Part shown: positions 8,730 to 15,851 of the stretch, piece after piece | Numbering within the stretch: position 1 is the first letter of the stretch | How the letters are laid out: each line of letters begins with the position of its first letter | Origin: an uncultured Anaerotruncus sp. | GTDB taxonomy: Bacteria; Bacillota; Clostridia; Oscillospirales; Ruminococcaceae | Direction of reading: 5' to 3' | Length of the DNA stretch: 45,190 nucleotides | Assembly: GCA_910586875.1 (NCBI GenBank) | Contig: CAJUJI010000005.1 | Location: 1-45,190 of the forward strand | Notes under the pieces: model-generated | Database searches by the model: none | What the model was told of the DNA's origin: nothing | Seen by the model: only the letters and a program-made list of their open reading frames with translations | Position numbers and translations under genes: made by a program

Positions 8730-8900
8730 ATGGCATACGTAATTTCTGATGCTTGCATTTCTTGCGGAACTTGCAAGGACGCTTGCCCTGTTGGTGCGAT
8801 TTCTGAGGGCGATTCTCAGTACCAGATTGATGCTGCTGCTTGCATCGACTGCGGTACCTGCGCTGGCGAGTGCCCGACCGAGGCAATTAAGCCGGAATAA
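8730..8900 (+). CDS. 2[4Fe-4S] clostridial-type ferredoxin
   Basis: 56-residue ferredoxin, the usual size of clostridial 2[4Fe-4S] electron carriers. The two symmetric cluster motifs are complete: CISCGTCKDACP near residue 9 and CIDCGTCAGECP near residue 38. TTGGAGG precedes the ATG at 8730. It has its own promoter and terminator, so it is a separate transcription unit placed between ricT and trmN6. The codon choice is even and typical of an abundant protein. Partner redox enzymes cannot be named from this window. Confidence 0.93.
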   Translation: MAYVISDACISCGTCKDACPVGAISEGDSQYQIDAAACIDCGTCAGECPTEAIKPE

Positions 8901-8926
8901 GCAACACTGGAGCTACATAAAGAATG

Positions 8927-8958
8927 AGCCTTCGCCGCAAAGCGAAGGCTTTTCTTTT
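8927..8958 (+). terminator. Terminator after the ferredoxin gene
   Basis: Stem AGCCTTCGC (8927-8935) with GCGAAGGCT (8942-8950), 6-nt loop, followed by a T-rich tail. The trmN6 start is only 14 bp beyond, so trmN6 translation depends on read-through or another promoter. Confidence 0.85.
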
Positions 8959-8971
8959 GAATGGAGGAGCA

Positions 8972-9709
8972 ATGGAGTTTCGCTATACCTTTGAACCGTT
9001 GGGCGAGCGGGTGCGGCTGTGTGTTACACCCCAGCACAAGTTTGGAACGGATGCGTTTTTGTTATCTGATTTTGCAGCACCGCGGCGCAAGGATGTTGTC
9101 TGTGATCTGGGCAGCGGCTGCGGCATTATTCCGGCGCTGTGGTTTCGTCAGGAGCAGACAGCCCCTAGCCGTGCGTATGCAGTCGAGCTTCAGCCACAAG
9201 CCGTGCGCCAGATGCAGATTACCTTGCAGGAGGGCGGCCTGCCAAAAGAGCGCTTTTTTCCGGTTCAGGCCGACCTGCGCAAGCTGCGCGGGGTGCTTTC
9301 AGCGGGAGCATTTGATCTTGTAACCTGTAACCCGCCTTATAAAAGTGCGGGGACAGGAATCCTTAGTGAAGACGCTGCCAGCCAGATTGCGCGCCATGAA
9401 ATTATGTGTGTGACCGATGATGTTTGTCGGGCGGCGGCCTATCTGTTGCGGTATGGCGGGCGGCTGTGTGTTTGCCAGCGCCCCGAACGGCTGGCGGATG
9501 TAATTTGTGCGATGCGGGCGGCAAAAATTGAGCCGAAACGTTTGCGTATGGTGCAGCAGCGGGAGCATACAGCGCCATGGCTGTTCTTGCTGGAGGGCAG
9601 AGCGGGCGGCAAGCCTTTTTTGCAGGTGGAAAAGCCGTTTATCATCGAGGGTGAGGGCGGTTTTTCGCGTGAGCTGCTGGACATTTACCAGAAGGAGGAG
9701 AACCTATGA
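8972..9709 (+). CDS. trmN6: tRNA1(Val) (adenine37-N6)-methyltransferase TrmN6-like
   Basis: 245-residue class I SAM-dependent methyltransferase. SAM-binding motif I DLGSGCG is at residues 45-51 and the N6-adenine catalytic motif NPPY at 120-123. The N-terminal segment with QHKFGTDAFLLSDF is typical of the TrmN6/YfiC (YabB) family, which methylates A37 of tRNA1(Val) in E. coli; the clostridial target is inferred. ATG 8972 follows GGAGGAG. The stop overlaps the rsmI start (ATGA), the same gene pair order as in Bacillus (yabB-yabC). Confidence 0.88.
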   Translation: MEFRYTFEPLGERVRLCVTPQHKFGTDAFLLSDFAAPRRKDVVCDLGSGCGIIPALWFRQEQTAPSRAYAVELQPQAVRQMQITLQEGGLPKERFFPVQADLRKLRGVLSAGAFDLVTCNPPYKSAGTGILSEDAASQIARHEIMCVTDDVCRAAAYLLRYGGRLCVCQRPERLADVICAMRAAKIEPKRLRMVQQREHTAPWLFLLEGRAGGKPFLQVEKPFIIEGEGGFSRELLDIYQKEENL

Positions 9710-10560
9710 GCCGGTTATATGTGGTAGGTACCCCGATTGGAAATTTGGGCGATCTGTCGCCGCGCGCGGTGCGCACCCTTGAGACGTGCGATTTCATTGC
9801 AGCAGAGGATACACGGGTAACGCTGAAGCTGCTCAACCATTTTGGAATTAAAAAGCCGATGGTCAGCTATTATGAACATAATTTGCGGGAGCGCGGCCAG
9901 CAGATTATCAACCGCATATTAGCGGGGGAGAGCTGTGCGGTGGTGACCGATGCAGGAATGCCTTGCATCTCCGACCCAGGGGAGGATTTGGTGCGTCTGT
10001 GCGCGCAGGCGGGGATTCTCACTGAGGTGGTGCCAGGTCCTAGCGCGGTGATTTCAGCATTGGCGGTGTCGGGGCTGGCAACCGCGCGCTTTGCGTTTGA
10101 GGGGTTTTTGAGCGTCAAACGCAATAGCCGAATGGCGCATTTGGAGCTGATCAAGGAGGATCCGCGCACCCTGATTTTTTATGAAGCGCCGCATAAGCTG
10201 CTGCATACGTTGCAGGATATGCTGGAGATGCTGGGAGACCGCAAAATTACGCTTGCAAGAGAGCTGACAAAGCTGCATGAGGAGATCAACCGGACGACCT
10301 TGGCACAGGCGGTACAGCACTATCGTGAAACCCCGCCAAAAGGGGAGTTTGTGCTGGTGCTTGAGGGCGCCCCGCAAAAAACCGCAGAACGTCCGACACT
10401 ACAGGAGGCGGTTGCGTTGGTGCAGCAGCTTGCGGGGGAAGGGCTGTCCCTTTCGGAAGCGGCAAAACAGGCAGCAAAGCAAACCGGCTACCAGAAAGGA
10501 GAGCTGTACCGGTTGGCTGCTGCACAGAATATGGAGAGCGCTGGCAGCACCGGCGGCTGA
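9706..10560 (+). CDS. rsmI: 16S rRNA (cytidine1402-2'-O)-methyltransferase
   Basis: 284-residue tetrapyrrole-methylase-fold enzyme that methylates the ribose of C1402 in the 30S decoding centre. The family signature GTPIGNLGDLSPRA begins at about residue 8; AAEDTRVT, SYYEHN, VTDAGMPCISDPG and VVPGPSA follow, then FEGFL and KGEFVLVLEGA near the end. Length is typical. Its start overlaps the trmN6 stop by four bases. The genes beyond it are on the opposite strand with a 35-bp gap. Confidence 0.95.
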   Translation: MSRLYVVGTPIGNLGDLSPRAVRTLETCDFIAAEDTRVTLKLLNHFGIKKPMVSYYEHNLRERGQQIINRILAGESCAVVTDAGMPCISDPGEDLVRLCAQAGILTEVVPGPSAVISALAVSGLATARFAFEGFLSVKRNSRMAHLELIKEDPRTLIFYEAPHKLLHTLQDMLEMLGDRKITLARELTKLHEEINRTTLAQAVQHYRETPPKGEFVLVLEGAPQKTAERPTLQEAVALVQQLAGEGLSLSEAAKQAAKQTGYQKGELYRLAAAQNMESAGSTGG

Positions 10561-10595
10561 GATAGCTGTTTGCCGCCGGGCCGCTGTAGGACAGA

Positions 10596-11015
10596 TTACA
10601 ATAATAAGTATGCAAGCGCCATAAGTAAAAAATTATCTGCTTTTTCGTTGTAGAGCAGAAACATCAGCCCTAGAATCAGCAAGGTCTCGCTGTCCAGGTT
10701 AAACTTTTCCATCAACCCCTGGATGGGATCGGTTGGATGCTGGGGATGCTGCTGATGCTGCTGTTGTTGGGATGGGACGGCCTCCTTGGAAGCTGCATCG
10801 TCGCTCGGTGCGGGCAGTTGCCCAGCAGAGACTGGCGGGTCGATCACCCGCGATTCAGCTTCGATAACCGGTTGGACAGCAGGCTCACCGATAACCGGTG
10901 TATCATAGTAGGTTTGTGCCCGCTGCTGGAATTCGTGTACGCGGCTCACCGCCTCCTGCTGCATACGGATGATGTCCTCTTCCGTATAGGTTTTTGTACT
11001 GCTCCATCGCATCAT
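10596..11015 (-). CDS. Hypothetical protein with Gln/Pro-rich linker and hydrophobic C-terminus (trio gene 3)
   Basis: 139-residue protein I do not recognise. The N-terminal ~35 residues are charged and probably helical (TYTEEDIIRMQQEAVSRVHEFQQRAQ). The middle is Pro/Ala/Gln-rich with a QQQQHQQHPQHP run. The last ~35 residues (LDSETLLILGLMFLLYNEKADNF, LLMALAYLLL) form two short hydrophobic stretches, one ending at the very C-terminus, suggesting membrane association. The start overlaps the preceding gene's stop (ATGATG). It is the last gene of a three-gene minus-strand operon of small low-complexity proteins and is convergent with rsmI. Confidence 0.65.
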   Translation of the reverse strand: MMRWSSTKTYTEEDIIRMQQEAVSRVHEFQQRAQTYYDTPVIGEPAVQPVIEAESRVIDPPVSAGQLPAPSDDAASKEAVPSQQQQHQQHPQHPTDPIQGLMEKFNLDSETLLILGLMFLLYNEKADNFLLMALAYLLL

Positions 11016-11509
11016 CTTGAACCACCACCACCAAACAGATTTCCGAGACTACCTAGCAATCCGCTGTCACGCAGTGCCGGCCATGCGCGCATAAGCTGCA
11101 TAATCCGCACAGCATCATCAATGCGCCCTGCGCGTGCAGGCGAAAAGTGCGGCTTCAGCGAACGCAACAGGTCTACATTTTTGTCGCTTTGGTTGAATGT
11201 GCCCAAAATACCTGCAATTTTGGAAAGTCCCTCCAGATTGGGGAAGCCACCGGTGTTGTTCCCGTTGTTATTAGCGGGTGCGGCGGACTGGCCTGCGCCT
11301 GTTGCATTCTGGAAATTCTGCAAAATAGAGGCGATTGCCGCAGGATCAAAACTGCTGTTGTTGTTTTGCTGCGGTGCTGCATTCGTGTCTTGCGTGGGCG
11401 GAGGTGCGCCTCCGGGGTTGAGCCCCAGAGATTGTGCCACCTGCCGGAGCTGTTCCATCTTATTGGGGTCCCCCAAAATTGAGTTCAAAGTGGAGTTTAA
11501 ATCATCCAC
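11012..11509 (-). CDS. Hypothetical Asn/Gly-rich helical protein (trio gene 2)
   Basis: 165-residue protein of unknown function. It has an N-terminal helical part (DDLNSTLNSILGDPNKMEQ), two low-complexity linkers rich in Asn, Gln, Ala and Pro (about residues 32-55 and 75-95), and a helical C-terminal half (LEGLSKIAGILGTFNQ, RIDDAVRIMQLMRAWPAL) ending in a Gly-rich tail. The GTG at 11509 is the best start: AGGAGG is 8 nt upstream. Upstream in-frame GTG (11518) overlaps this site, and a TTG at 11512 is too close to it. It overlaps gene 3 by four bases. Neighbours suggest a shared but unknown structural role. Confidence 0.65.
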   Translation of the reverse strand: MDDLNSTLNSILGDPNKMEQLRQVAQSLGLNPGGAPPPTQDTNAAPQQNNNSSFDPAAIASILQNFQNATGAGQSAAPANNNGNNTGGFPNLEGLSKIAGILGTFNQSDKNVDLLRSLKPHFSPARAGRIDDAVRIMQLMRAWPALRDSGLLGSLGNLFGGGGSR

Positions 11510-11547
11510 CAAACACACCTCCTATGCCATCACATTTTAAAAGCCTG

Positions 11548-11799
11548 CTATTTTCCCATGAGTCCTTTCAGCAGCTGTTGTACTTTAGGATTTGCGATCA
11601 GCTGTTCAATCGCTGCCGGGTTGTTCATCAGATTGTTAATCTGCGCGCGCTGTGCAGGGGAGAGACCATTTAGAATATTTTGTGCGTTGCCATTTTCGAG
11701 CTGTTGCCGCAATGTTTGCGGATCGGTACCCATCTTTTGGCTGGCCATCTGCATCAATACGTCCATTTGCTGTTGGGAAAATTGAAAAGGATTACCCAA
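11548..11799 (-). CDS. Hypothetical Gln/Asn-rich helical protein (trio gene 1)
   Basis: 83-residue all-helical protein with TTG start, preceded by AGGCGGTGA. It is rich in Gln, Asn and Met, with repeated amphipathic helices (QQQMDVLMQMASQKMG, LRQQLENGNAQNILNGL, RAQINNLMNNPAAIEQLI, VQQLLKGLMGK). Its composition and the N-P-x-x-(I/L)-x-x-L pattern resemble the helical blocks of trio gene 2. First gene of the minus-strand trio, divergent from the phosphodiesterase at 11902. I do not recognise a named family. Confidence 0.6.
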   Translation of the reverse strand: MGNPFQFSQQQMDVLMQMASQKMGTDPQTLRQQLENGNAQNILNGLSPAQRAQINNLMNNPAAIEQLIANPKVQQLLKGLMGK

Positions 11800-11901
11800 T
11801 TTCTGTCACCGCCTGTTTTCATTATTTGATTTATATGTTATATTTATAGCAGATATGAGTAAAAGTGTGACAGAAATATCGAAAGGAAGTGAAAACTGCT
11901 T

Positions 11902-12384
11902 ATGCGAATTATTGTGATGTCGGATACACACCGGGACTTTTTCTCGATCCAAGAGCTGGTAAAAAAGCATCAACGGGCCGATTTGTTCCTCCATTTGGGG
12001 GATGGTGCAAGAGAGTTGGCGGAAATTCAGGGGTTGTATCCGGATTTTTCGTTTTTAGGTGTGCGAGGCAACTGCGATTTCGGCACAGATGCACCATTGG
12101 CAAGCTGTTTTTGCTGTGGAGATGCAAAAATATTTTATACGCATGGGCATATGTACAATGTAAAATACGGATTGGAGGACCTTTTGCACGCGGGCAAAGA
12201 GATGGAAGCGAATGTGGTGCTTTTTGGGCACACCCATATTCCATTAGTGGATTATCGGGATGGGATACATTTGATGAATCCGGGCAGCTTGGGGATGCCG
12301 CGTAAAAACAATCCGAGCTACGGCATTTTGGATGTGACAGAACAGGGGATTGTATGTTATACGCAGCGGTTGCAGATTTGCTAA
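11902..12384 (+). CDS. YfcE/MJ0936-family metallophosphoesterase
   Basis: 160-residue calcineurin-like phosphodiesterase of the small YfcE type. All metal-binding motifs are present in order: MSDTH (residues 6-10), LHLGDG (about 31-36), VRGNCD (about 54-59), TYTHGH-type YTHGH (about 74-78) and FGHTH (about 113-117). E. coli YfcE is a phosphodiesterase active on artificial substrates; the natural substrate is unknown. The start ATG has AAAGGAAGTG about 10 nt upstream, a rather long spacing. It is a single gene between two minus-strand operons. Confidence 0.88.
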   Translation: MRIIVMSDTHRDFFSIQELVKKHQRADLFLHLGDGARELAEIQGLYPDFSFLGVRGNCDFGTDAPLASCFCCGDAKIFYTHGHMYNVKYGLEDLLHAGKEMEANVVLFGHTHIPLVDYRDGIHLMNPGSLGMPRKNNPSYGILDVTEQGIVCYTQRLQIC

Positions 12385-12450
12385 TATGCAGTGGGCGGCA
12401 AAAGACTCGCGTCAGCGATACCGGTGAAGCGTTTTGGCAGTAAAGAGATA

Positions 12451-13116
12451 TCAGGGATTTTTCAGAGCAAGCTTTTGTGAGAATTGTTTGATGGTGTGAT
12501 TGGTGCAGATAAACACCAGCCGGTCACCGCCGAAAATCTGCGCATTTCCGCGCGGAATAATCATCTGTCCGTCTCGCGAGATGGATACAATAACCGATTC
12601 CTCCGGCAGATCCAATTCTGAGAGACGTTTGCCATCCAATGCGTATGGACGGGGCAGCTCCACCTCGGATAAGGTGGCCTCTCCGCGGTTAAGTGACATC
12701 AGCTGCCGGATTGCTGCGGTATCAATTTCGCGCTCTAAAAGCTGTGCAATATTATCGGTGACCGAAACCGGAATATCTACCCCCATCTGCCGCATAACGG
12801 CGGCGTTTTTGGGGTTGTTGACCCGCGCGACCGTTCGCGGGATTTGATACAATTTTTTTGCTAGCTGGCAGGCGATCAAATTGTCCTGGTCGCGGCCGGT
12901 AACGGCGATCAATGCGTCCGCGTACCTCGCGTCCAATAGATCCAGCACCTCAATGGTGCTGCCATCTCCACAGACGACAGGGATGTCCAGCTCATCTGCG
13001 ATATGCGAGCAGCTCTCCCGATTCTGTTCAATCAGATGCGGGCTGTGCCCATGCTCCAACAGCGTTTTTGTCAGATAATATCCGACCTTGCCGCCACCAA
13101 CAACGATAACATTCAC
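12451..13116 (-). CDS. TrkA-family potassium uptake RCK protein (second of pair)
   Basis: 221-residue cytoplasmic regulator of a Trk/Ktr potassium channel. An N-terminal Rossmann domain has the dinucleotide-binding GGGKVG motif (residues 7-12) and acidic residue at the end of beta-2 (LIEQN); a C-terminal RCK_C (TrkA_C) domain follows from about 140 (LSEVELP ... DRLVFICTN). In other Firmicutes RCK_C domains of KtrA bind c-di-AMP; whether this one does is not visible. The start is 2 bp after the stop of an upstream paralogue. The membrane partner (TrkH/KtrB) is not in this window. Confidence 0.85.
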   Translation of the reverse strand: MNVIVVGGGKVGYYLTKTLLEHGHSPHLIEQNRESCSHIADELDIPVVCGDGSTIEVLDLLDARYADALIAVTGRDQDNLIACQLAKKLYQIPRTVARVNNPKNAAVMRQMGVDIPVSVTDNIAQLLEREIDTAAIRQLMSLNRGEATLSEVELPRPYALDGKRLSELDLPEESVIVSISRDGQMIIPRGNAQIFGGDRLVFICTNHTIKQFSQKLALKNP

Positions 13117-13118
13117 CG

Positions 13119-13748
13119 TTAATCCACCACCCTTACATAGATAAGCCGGTCTCCTGCCTCGACGATATCCCGTGAGCCAGCGTAGGTCAAAGAGAGATTG
13201 CCGTCGCTGTGCAACAGGCCAAACAAAGCATGTGCGCGATTGTCCTCCCGCTGTAAATAGTCGATCCGCGCGCCGATCTGCCGCGTGTTGGGCTGGCGGA
13301 TTTCAAACGAGACGGTTGCGGAATCGAAATAGACCACCTTTTGGGTCTGCTGGTCGGTTAGCATTGCAAGCATTGCATCCACCGACAGGTTGGTCGGGCA
13401 GACGGTGTGCAGCCCGAATTGCGAAAAAACGCCGCCCCGTTTCGGATCAAAAATACGCGCCAGCACCCGCGGCACGTGGAAGATATCGCTGGCGACCTGG
13501 GCAACCATAATATTGGTATTGTCGTCCTCTGTGACAGCGGCGACCGCGTCGCAACTTTCGATGCCACCTTGACGCAGGATATCCTGGTCAATTGCGACGC
13601 CGGCTACTGTGTAGCCGGGGAAATCTGCGGCGAGGTTGCGGAATTGCTCGGGATTGTGGTCGATGACAGCGATGGTATGCCCCAGCTCGGAAAGCTTGTT
13701 GCTCAATTGGGAGCCGACCTTTCCGCAGCCAATTACGAGAATATTCAT
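13119..13748 (-). CDS. TrkA-family potassium uptake RCK protein (first of pair)
   Basis: 209-residue TrkA-type RCK protein: Rossmann motif GCGKVG (residues 7-12) with VIDHN at the end of beta-2, and a C-terminal RCK_C part ending in GDRLIYVRVV. It is only moderately similar to the protein encoded directly downstream, so the two look like an old tandem duplication whose products may form heteromeric rings; E. coli TrkA instead has two Rossmann-RCK units fused in one chain. The 2-bp intergenic spacing indicates tight coupling. Confidence 0.85.
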   Translation of the reverse strand: MNILVIGCGKVGSQLSNKLSELGHTIAVIDHNPEQFRNLAADFPGYTVAGVAIDQDILRQGGIESCDAVAAVTEDDNTNIMVAQVASDIFHVPRVLARIFDPKRGGVFSQFGLHTVCPTNLSVDAMLAMLTDQQTQKVVYFDSATVSFEIRQPNTRQIGARIDYLQREDNRAHALFGLLHSDGNLSLTYAGSRDIVEAGDRLIYVRVVD

Positions 13749-13789
13749 AAGCGATCACCTGTTAAAAATATTTTTGCGGACAAAATTGC

Positions 13790-14422
13790 TTATCCTCTAT
13801 AATATGAGATTGCAAACCGGCCAACAGCTTGTGTTGCACTCCAGTCAAACATAAAACCAACCGGTGCGCCAACCATAGGAACCAGCTTTACAAAGCTTGT
13901 CAAAGATTTTTCGCCAGCCTTTGTAATAATTTTACGGCCAACTACCCTCCATATTTTGAGCATAATATCTTTTGTAATGTACTTTTGGACAGCTTTTTTT
14001 GTAACGGCTTTTGAAAGTTCAATCCCCATTTGCTTTAAGGCCTCTTTCACAGAATCTCCTGCCAAAAGTAAATATAAATCGGTCTTTAAATCGGTTGTAT
14101 CTTTTGTGTGCCCGTAAACATATGCGATAGAAAAGGCCATGGATGCCTGGATTTTCCAGGAGCAGGCTAAATCGGCAGGGACTGAAATCGGCAATGTAAT
14201 AAAACCGCCTAATCCGGTGACCGCTCCAACAAGTCCATTCTTGACCGACTTCCGATTTAATATTTTATGTGCCAATTTATCACAGCTGATGCCGGTATTC
14301 TGCTCCCGCAATTTATCTACATATGCTTCTATAACCGTATAGTCTGTGGAGATTACATAGTCTATCACGGTGTCCAAGCCGTTTTGCAGTGTTTCTTTCG
14401 AGGGTAATTTAATGGCTTCCAT
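13790..14422 (-). CDS. EcsC-family protein
   Basis: 210-residue protein with the EcsC-like domain: a soluble helical N-terminus, then GAVTGLGGFITLPISVPADLACSW at about residues 78-101 (the conserved glycine-rich hydrophobic segment) and a second apolar segment near the C-terminus (LVPMVGAPVGFMFDWSATQAVG). Start chosen at 14422 because GGAGG lies 9 nt upstream; longer in-frame extension to 14503 lacks a site. The B. subtilis namesake lies in an ABC-transporter operon, but members have no established activity. It is divergent from the GRAM protein gene. Confidence 0.75.
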   Translation of the reverse strand: MEAIKLPSKETLQNGLDTVIDYVISTDYTVIEAYVDKLREQNTGISCDKLAHKILNRKSVKNGLVGAVTGLGGFITLPISVPADLACSWKIQASMAFSIAYVYGHTKDTTDLKTDLYLLLAGDSVKEALKQMGIELSKAVTKKAVQKYITKDIMLKIWRVVGRKIITKAGEKSLTSFVKLVPMVGAPVGFMFDWSATQAVGRFAISYYRG

Positions 14423-14478
14423 AACCGGTTTCCTCCGATAAAAGATAGATACAGGATGATTAGAAGGGAGTAATCTGG

Positions 14479-14808
14479 ATGGCGAAGTTTTTACAGCGTC
14501 CAAACGAACGGATTATTGGTCATGGGATGATGGCCTACTATCACAGACCATATGGCGCGAATGTCCATACAGCCAGCGGCACAATGTATGTGACCGATCA
14601 GCGGGTTTGCTTTTATGAATCGATGATTGGGATTGCACACATGGAGCTGCCACTGGAGCAGGTGCGGGGATTTGTGGTTTCGCGGATGTTGTTTTTCACA
14701 CGGGTGACCATTTATAGCAGGGAGGGGGTAGGCTATCCCTTCACTGGTTTTCCGGCGAAGAAGCTACAGGATTGGCTGCGGCAGGTGGGCATTCGGCAGG
14801 AGAGATAG
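14479..14808 (+). CDS. GRAM/PH-like domain protein
   Basis: 109-residue single-domain protein. The pattern RIIGHGMMAYYHRP, ASGTMYVTDQRVCFYES, ELPLEQVRGFVVSRM, VTIYSREG, YPFTGFPAKKLQDWL is that of a bacterial GRAM (PH-like) domain, a lipid- or protein-binding beta barrel capped by a C-terminal helix. AAGGGAG precedes the ATG. Its 3' end overlaps the 3' end of the convergent DUF3343 gene by 68 bp. Function unknown. Confidence 0.75.
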   Translation: MAKFLQRPNERIIGHGMMAYYHRPYGANVHTASGTMYVTDQRVCFYESMIGIAHMELPLEQVRGFVVSRMLFFTRVTIYSREGVGYPFTGFPAKKLQDWLRQVGIRQER

Positions 14809-15073
14809 AAAGGAGCGCGGATGGGTCTAGCGGGGATGGATGTCCGTCCTCTTGGATGGCGTACAGCCGCCAGCAGCCTGCAACCTGGGGCAATGCGCAG
14901 ATAGCGGCTGCGGCCGATGCAGCGTCCTGCGGCGAAAACCGCAGTGAGATGCCACAGGAGGCGTCGATCTCCCGTGGGGTAGGCATGATCAATAGATTGC
15001 AGCGCCCTTGCAGCAGCTTTTGGGCCAGAATCGCACAATGGCTTGAATCAAAGACGATGACACCGTACCGCAT
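14741..15073 (-). CDS. DUF3343 protein (putative selenium/sulfur carrier)
   Basis: 110-residue protein whose first ~80 residues match DUF3343: an N-terminal GVIVFDSSHCAILAQKLL helix/strand, a (I/M)PTPREID-type loop, and the invariant-looking SCGISLRF segment with a likely carrier cysteine. DUF3343 genes accompany yedF and selenium-dependent hydroxylase genes, and that pairing is seen here: the start shares one base with the yedF stop (TAATG). The last ~22 residues are a Pro/Ala-rich tail not expected for the family; this part overlaps the GRAM gene on the other strand. Confidence 0.75.
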   Translation of the reverse strand: MRYGVIVFDSSHCAILAQKLLQGRCNLLIMPTPREIDASCGISLRFSPQDAASAAAAICALPQVAGCWRLYAIQEDGHPSPLDPSALLSISPAECPPAAANPVASSPENQ

Positions 15074-15669
15074 TATAGCGTGATCACCTTGTCCGCCTGC
15101 TGCATACGGGTGACAAGATCGTACATATTGCTGACGGTGCCAACCTCAAGCTGATCGGTGAGCTGATAGAAGTTTAGGCAGGTGCCACAGACCAGAATTT
15201 CAACGCCTTTGGCCTGGAGTGCCCGCAAATGCTCGATGATCTGTGCGTCGCCGGTTGGGAGACGCACGCCGTCATTTAAAAATAATACCGAGGCAGGCAG
15301 GTGCTCCGATTGGGTGAGGGTGTAAAAAAACATCCGCATTAAGGTGCTGCCCAGCGCGGGGTCGCCGGAGCCGATGCCACAACGCCCCACCAATACCGTC
15401 CAGCTTTCAGCAGCAGAGGTGTTTGCCGGTTGCGCTTCAAAGGAAATGCCGGCTGCGGTGTCCCGCGTAAAGATGATTTTGCTGATACCGCCTGCGCTTT
15501 CCACCGTGGTGCGGAAATTTTGGCTGTCCGCAAGGCGCTGTAGATTTTGGACCGCAATGGGGTTATCTACCTCGATGGAGAACTGGTTTGCACCGCCGTC
15601 AATCTCTTTTTTTGCAAGTACTACGGGAATCGGACAATTTTTGCCTTTGGCATCAATTAAAATAGGCAT
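15073..15669 (-). CDS. yedF: Selenium-metabolism sulfurtransferase-like protein YedF
   Basis: 198-residue two-domain protein. The N-terminal TusA/SirA-like domain contains the CPIPV motif (Cys12) of sulfur carriers; the C-terminal DsrE-like domain (from about residue 95) contains the VLVCGTCLNFY-type cysteine pair. This combination defines the YedF family associated with selenium-dependent molybdenum hydroxylases. Start at 15669: AAGGAGG is 7-8 nt upstream of the ATG. Operon with DUF3343. The dependent hydroxylase and selenophosphate synthase are not in this window. Confidence 0.88.
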   Translation of the reverse strand: MPILIDAKGKNCPIPVVLAKKEIDGGANQFSIEVDNPIAVQNLQRLADSQNFRTTVESAGGISKIIFTRDTAAGISFEAQPANTSAAESWTVLVGRCGIGSGDPALGSTLMRMFFYTLTQSEHLPASVLFLNDGVRLPTGDAQIIEHLRALQAKGVEILVCGTCLNFYQLTDQLEVGTVSNMYDLVTRMQQADKVITL

Positions 15670-15755
15670 AGAAGCAACCTCCTTAAAGATAAACCGGACC
15701 ATCAAACGATTGTAGGGACTTCGCTTGTTCCAAATTTGAGGAAGGGAGTGATTCT

Positions 15756-15784
15756 ATCATAGCCTACCCCAGAAAAAATTACAA
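15756..15784 (-). promoter_or_regulatory. yedF promoter
   Basis: On the minus strand: TTGTAA (15784-15779), 17-bp spacer, TATGAT (15761-15756). It is divergent and nearly back-to-back with the promoter of the sigma-54 activator gene, whose -35 is at 15791. Confidence 0.6.
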
Positions 15785-15790
15785 GTATTC

Positions 15791-15819
15791 TTGCAGTTTT
15801 GTGCAACTTTGTGTATAAT
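15791..15819 (+). promoter_or_regulatory. Sigma-70-type promoter of the PrpR-like activator gene
   Basis: TTGCAG (15791-15796), 17-bp spacer, perfect TATAAT (15814-15819). The gene start is 33 bp beyond the -10. Confidence 0.75.
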
Positions 15820-15835
15820 GAAACAAAGTGTTTCA
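15819..15835 (+). promoter_or_regulatory. Inverted-repeat operator TGAAAC-N5-GTTTCA (autoregulation site)
   Basis: The 17-bp inverted repeat touches the last base of the -10 and covers the transcription start, a place where a bound protein would block transcription. The same 6-5-6 motif recurs at 17774-17790 upstream of the sigma-54 promoter. This makes autorepression by the encoded activator the simplest explanation (inference). Confidence 0.6.
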
Positions 15836-15851
15836 GGCTGGAGGGGGAAGT

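Noticed and set aside
10737-11540. Long plus-strand open frame opposite the Gln/Asn-rich trio
   Set aside because: No ribosome binding site, Cys/Arg/Ser-rich composition typical of an antisense shadow; the minus-strand genes have good sites and overlapping starts and stops.
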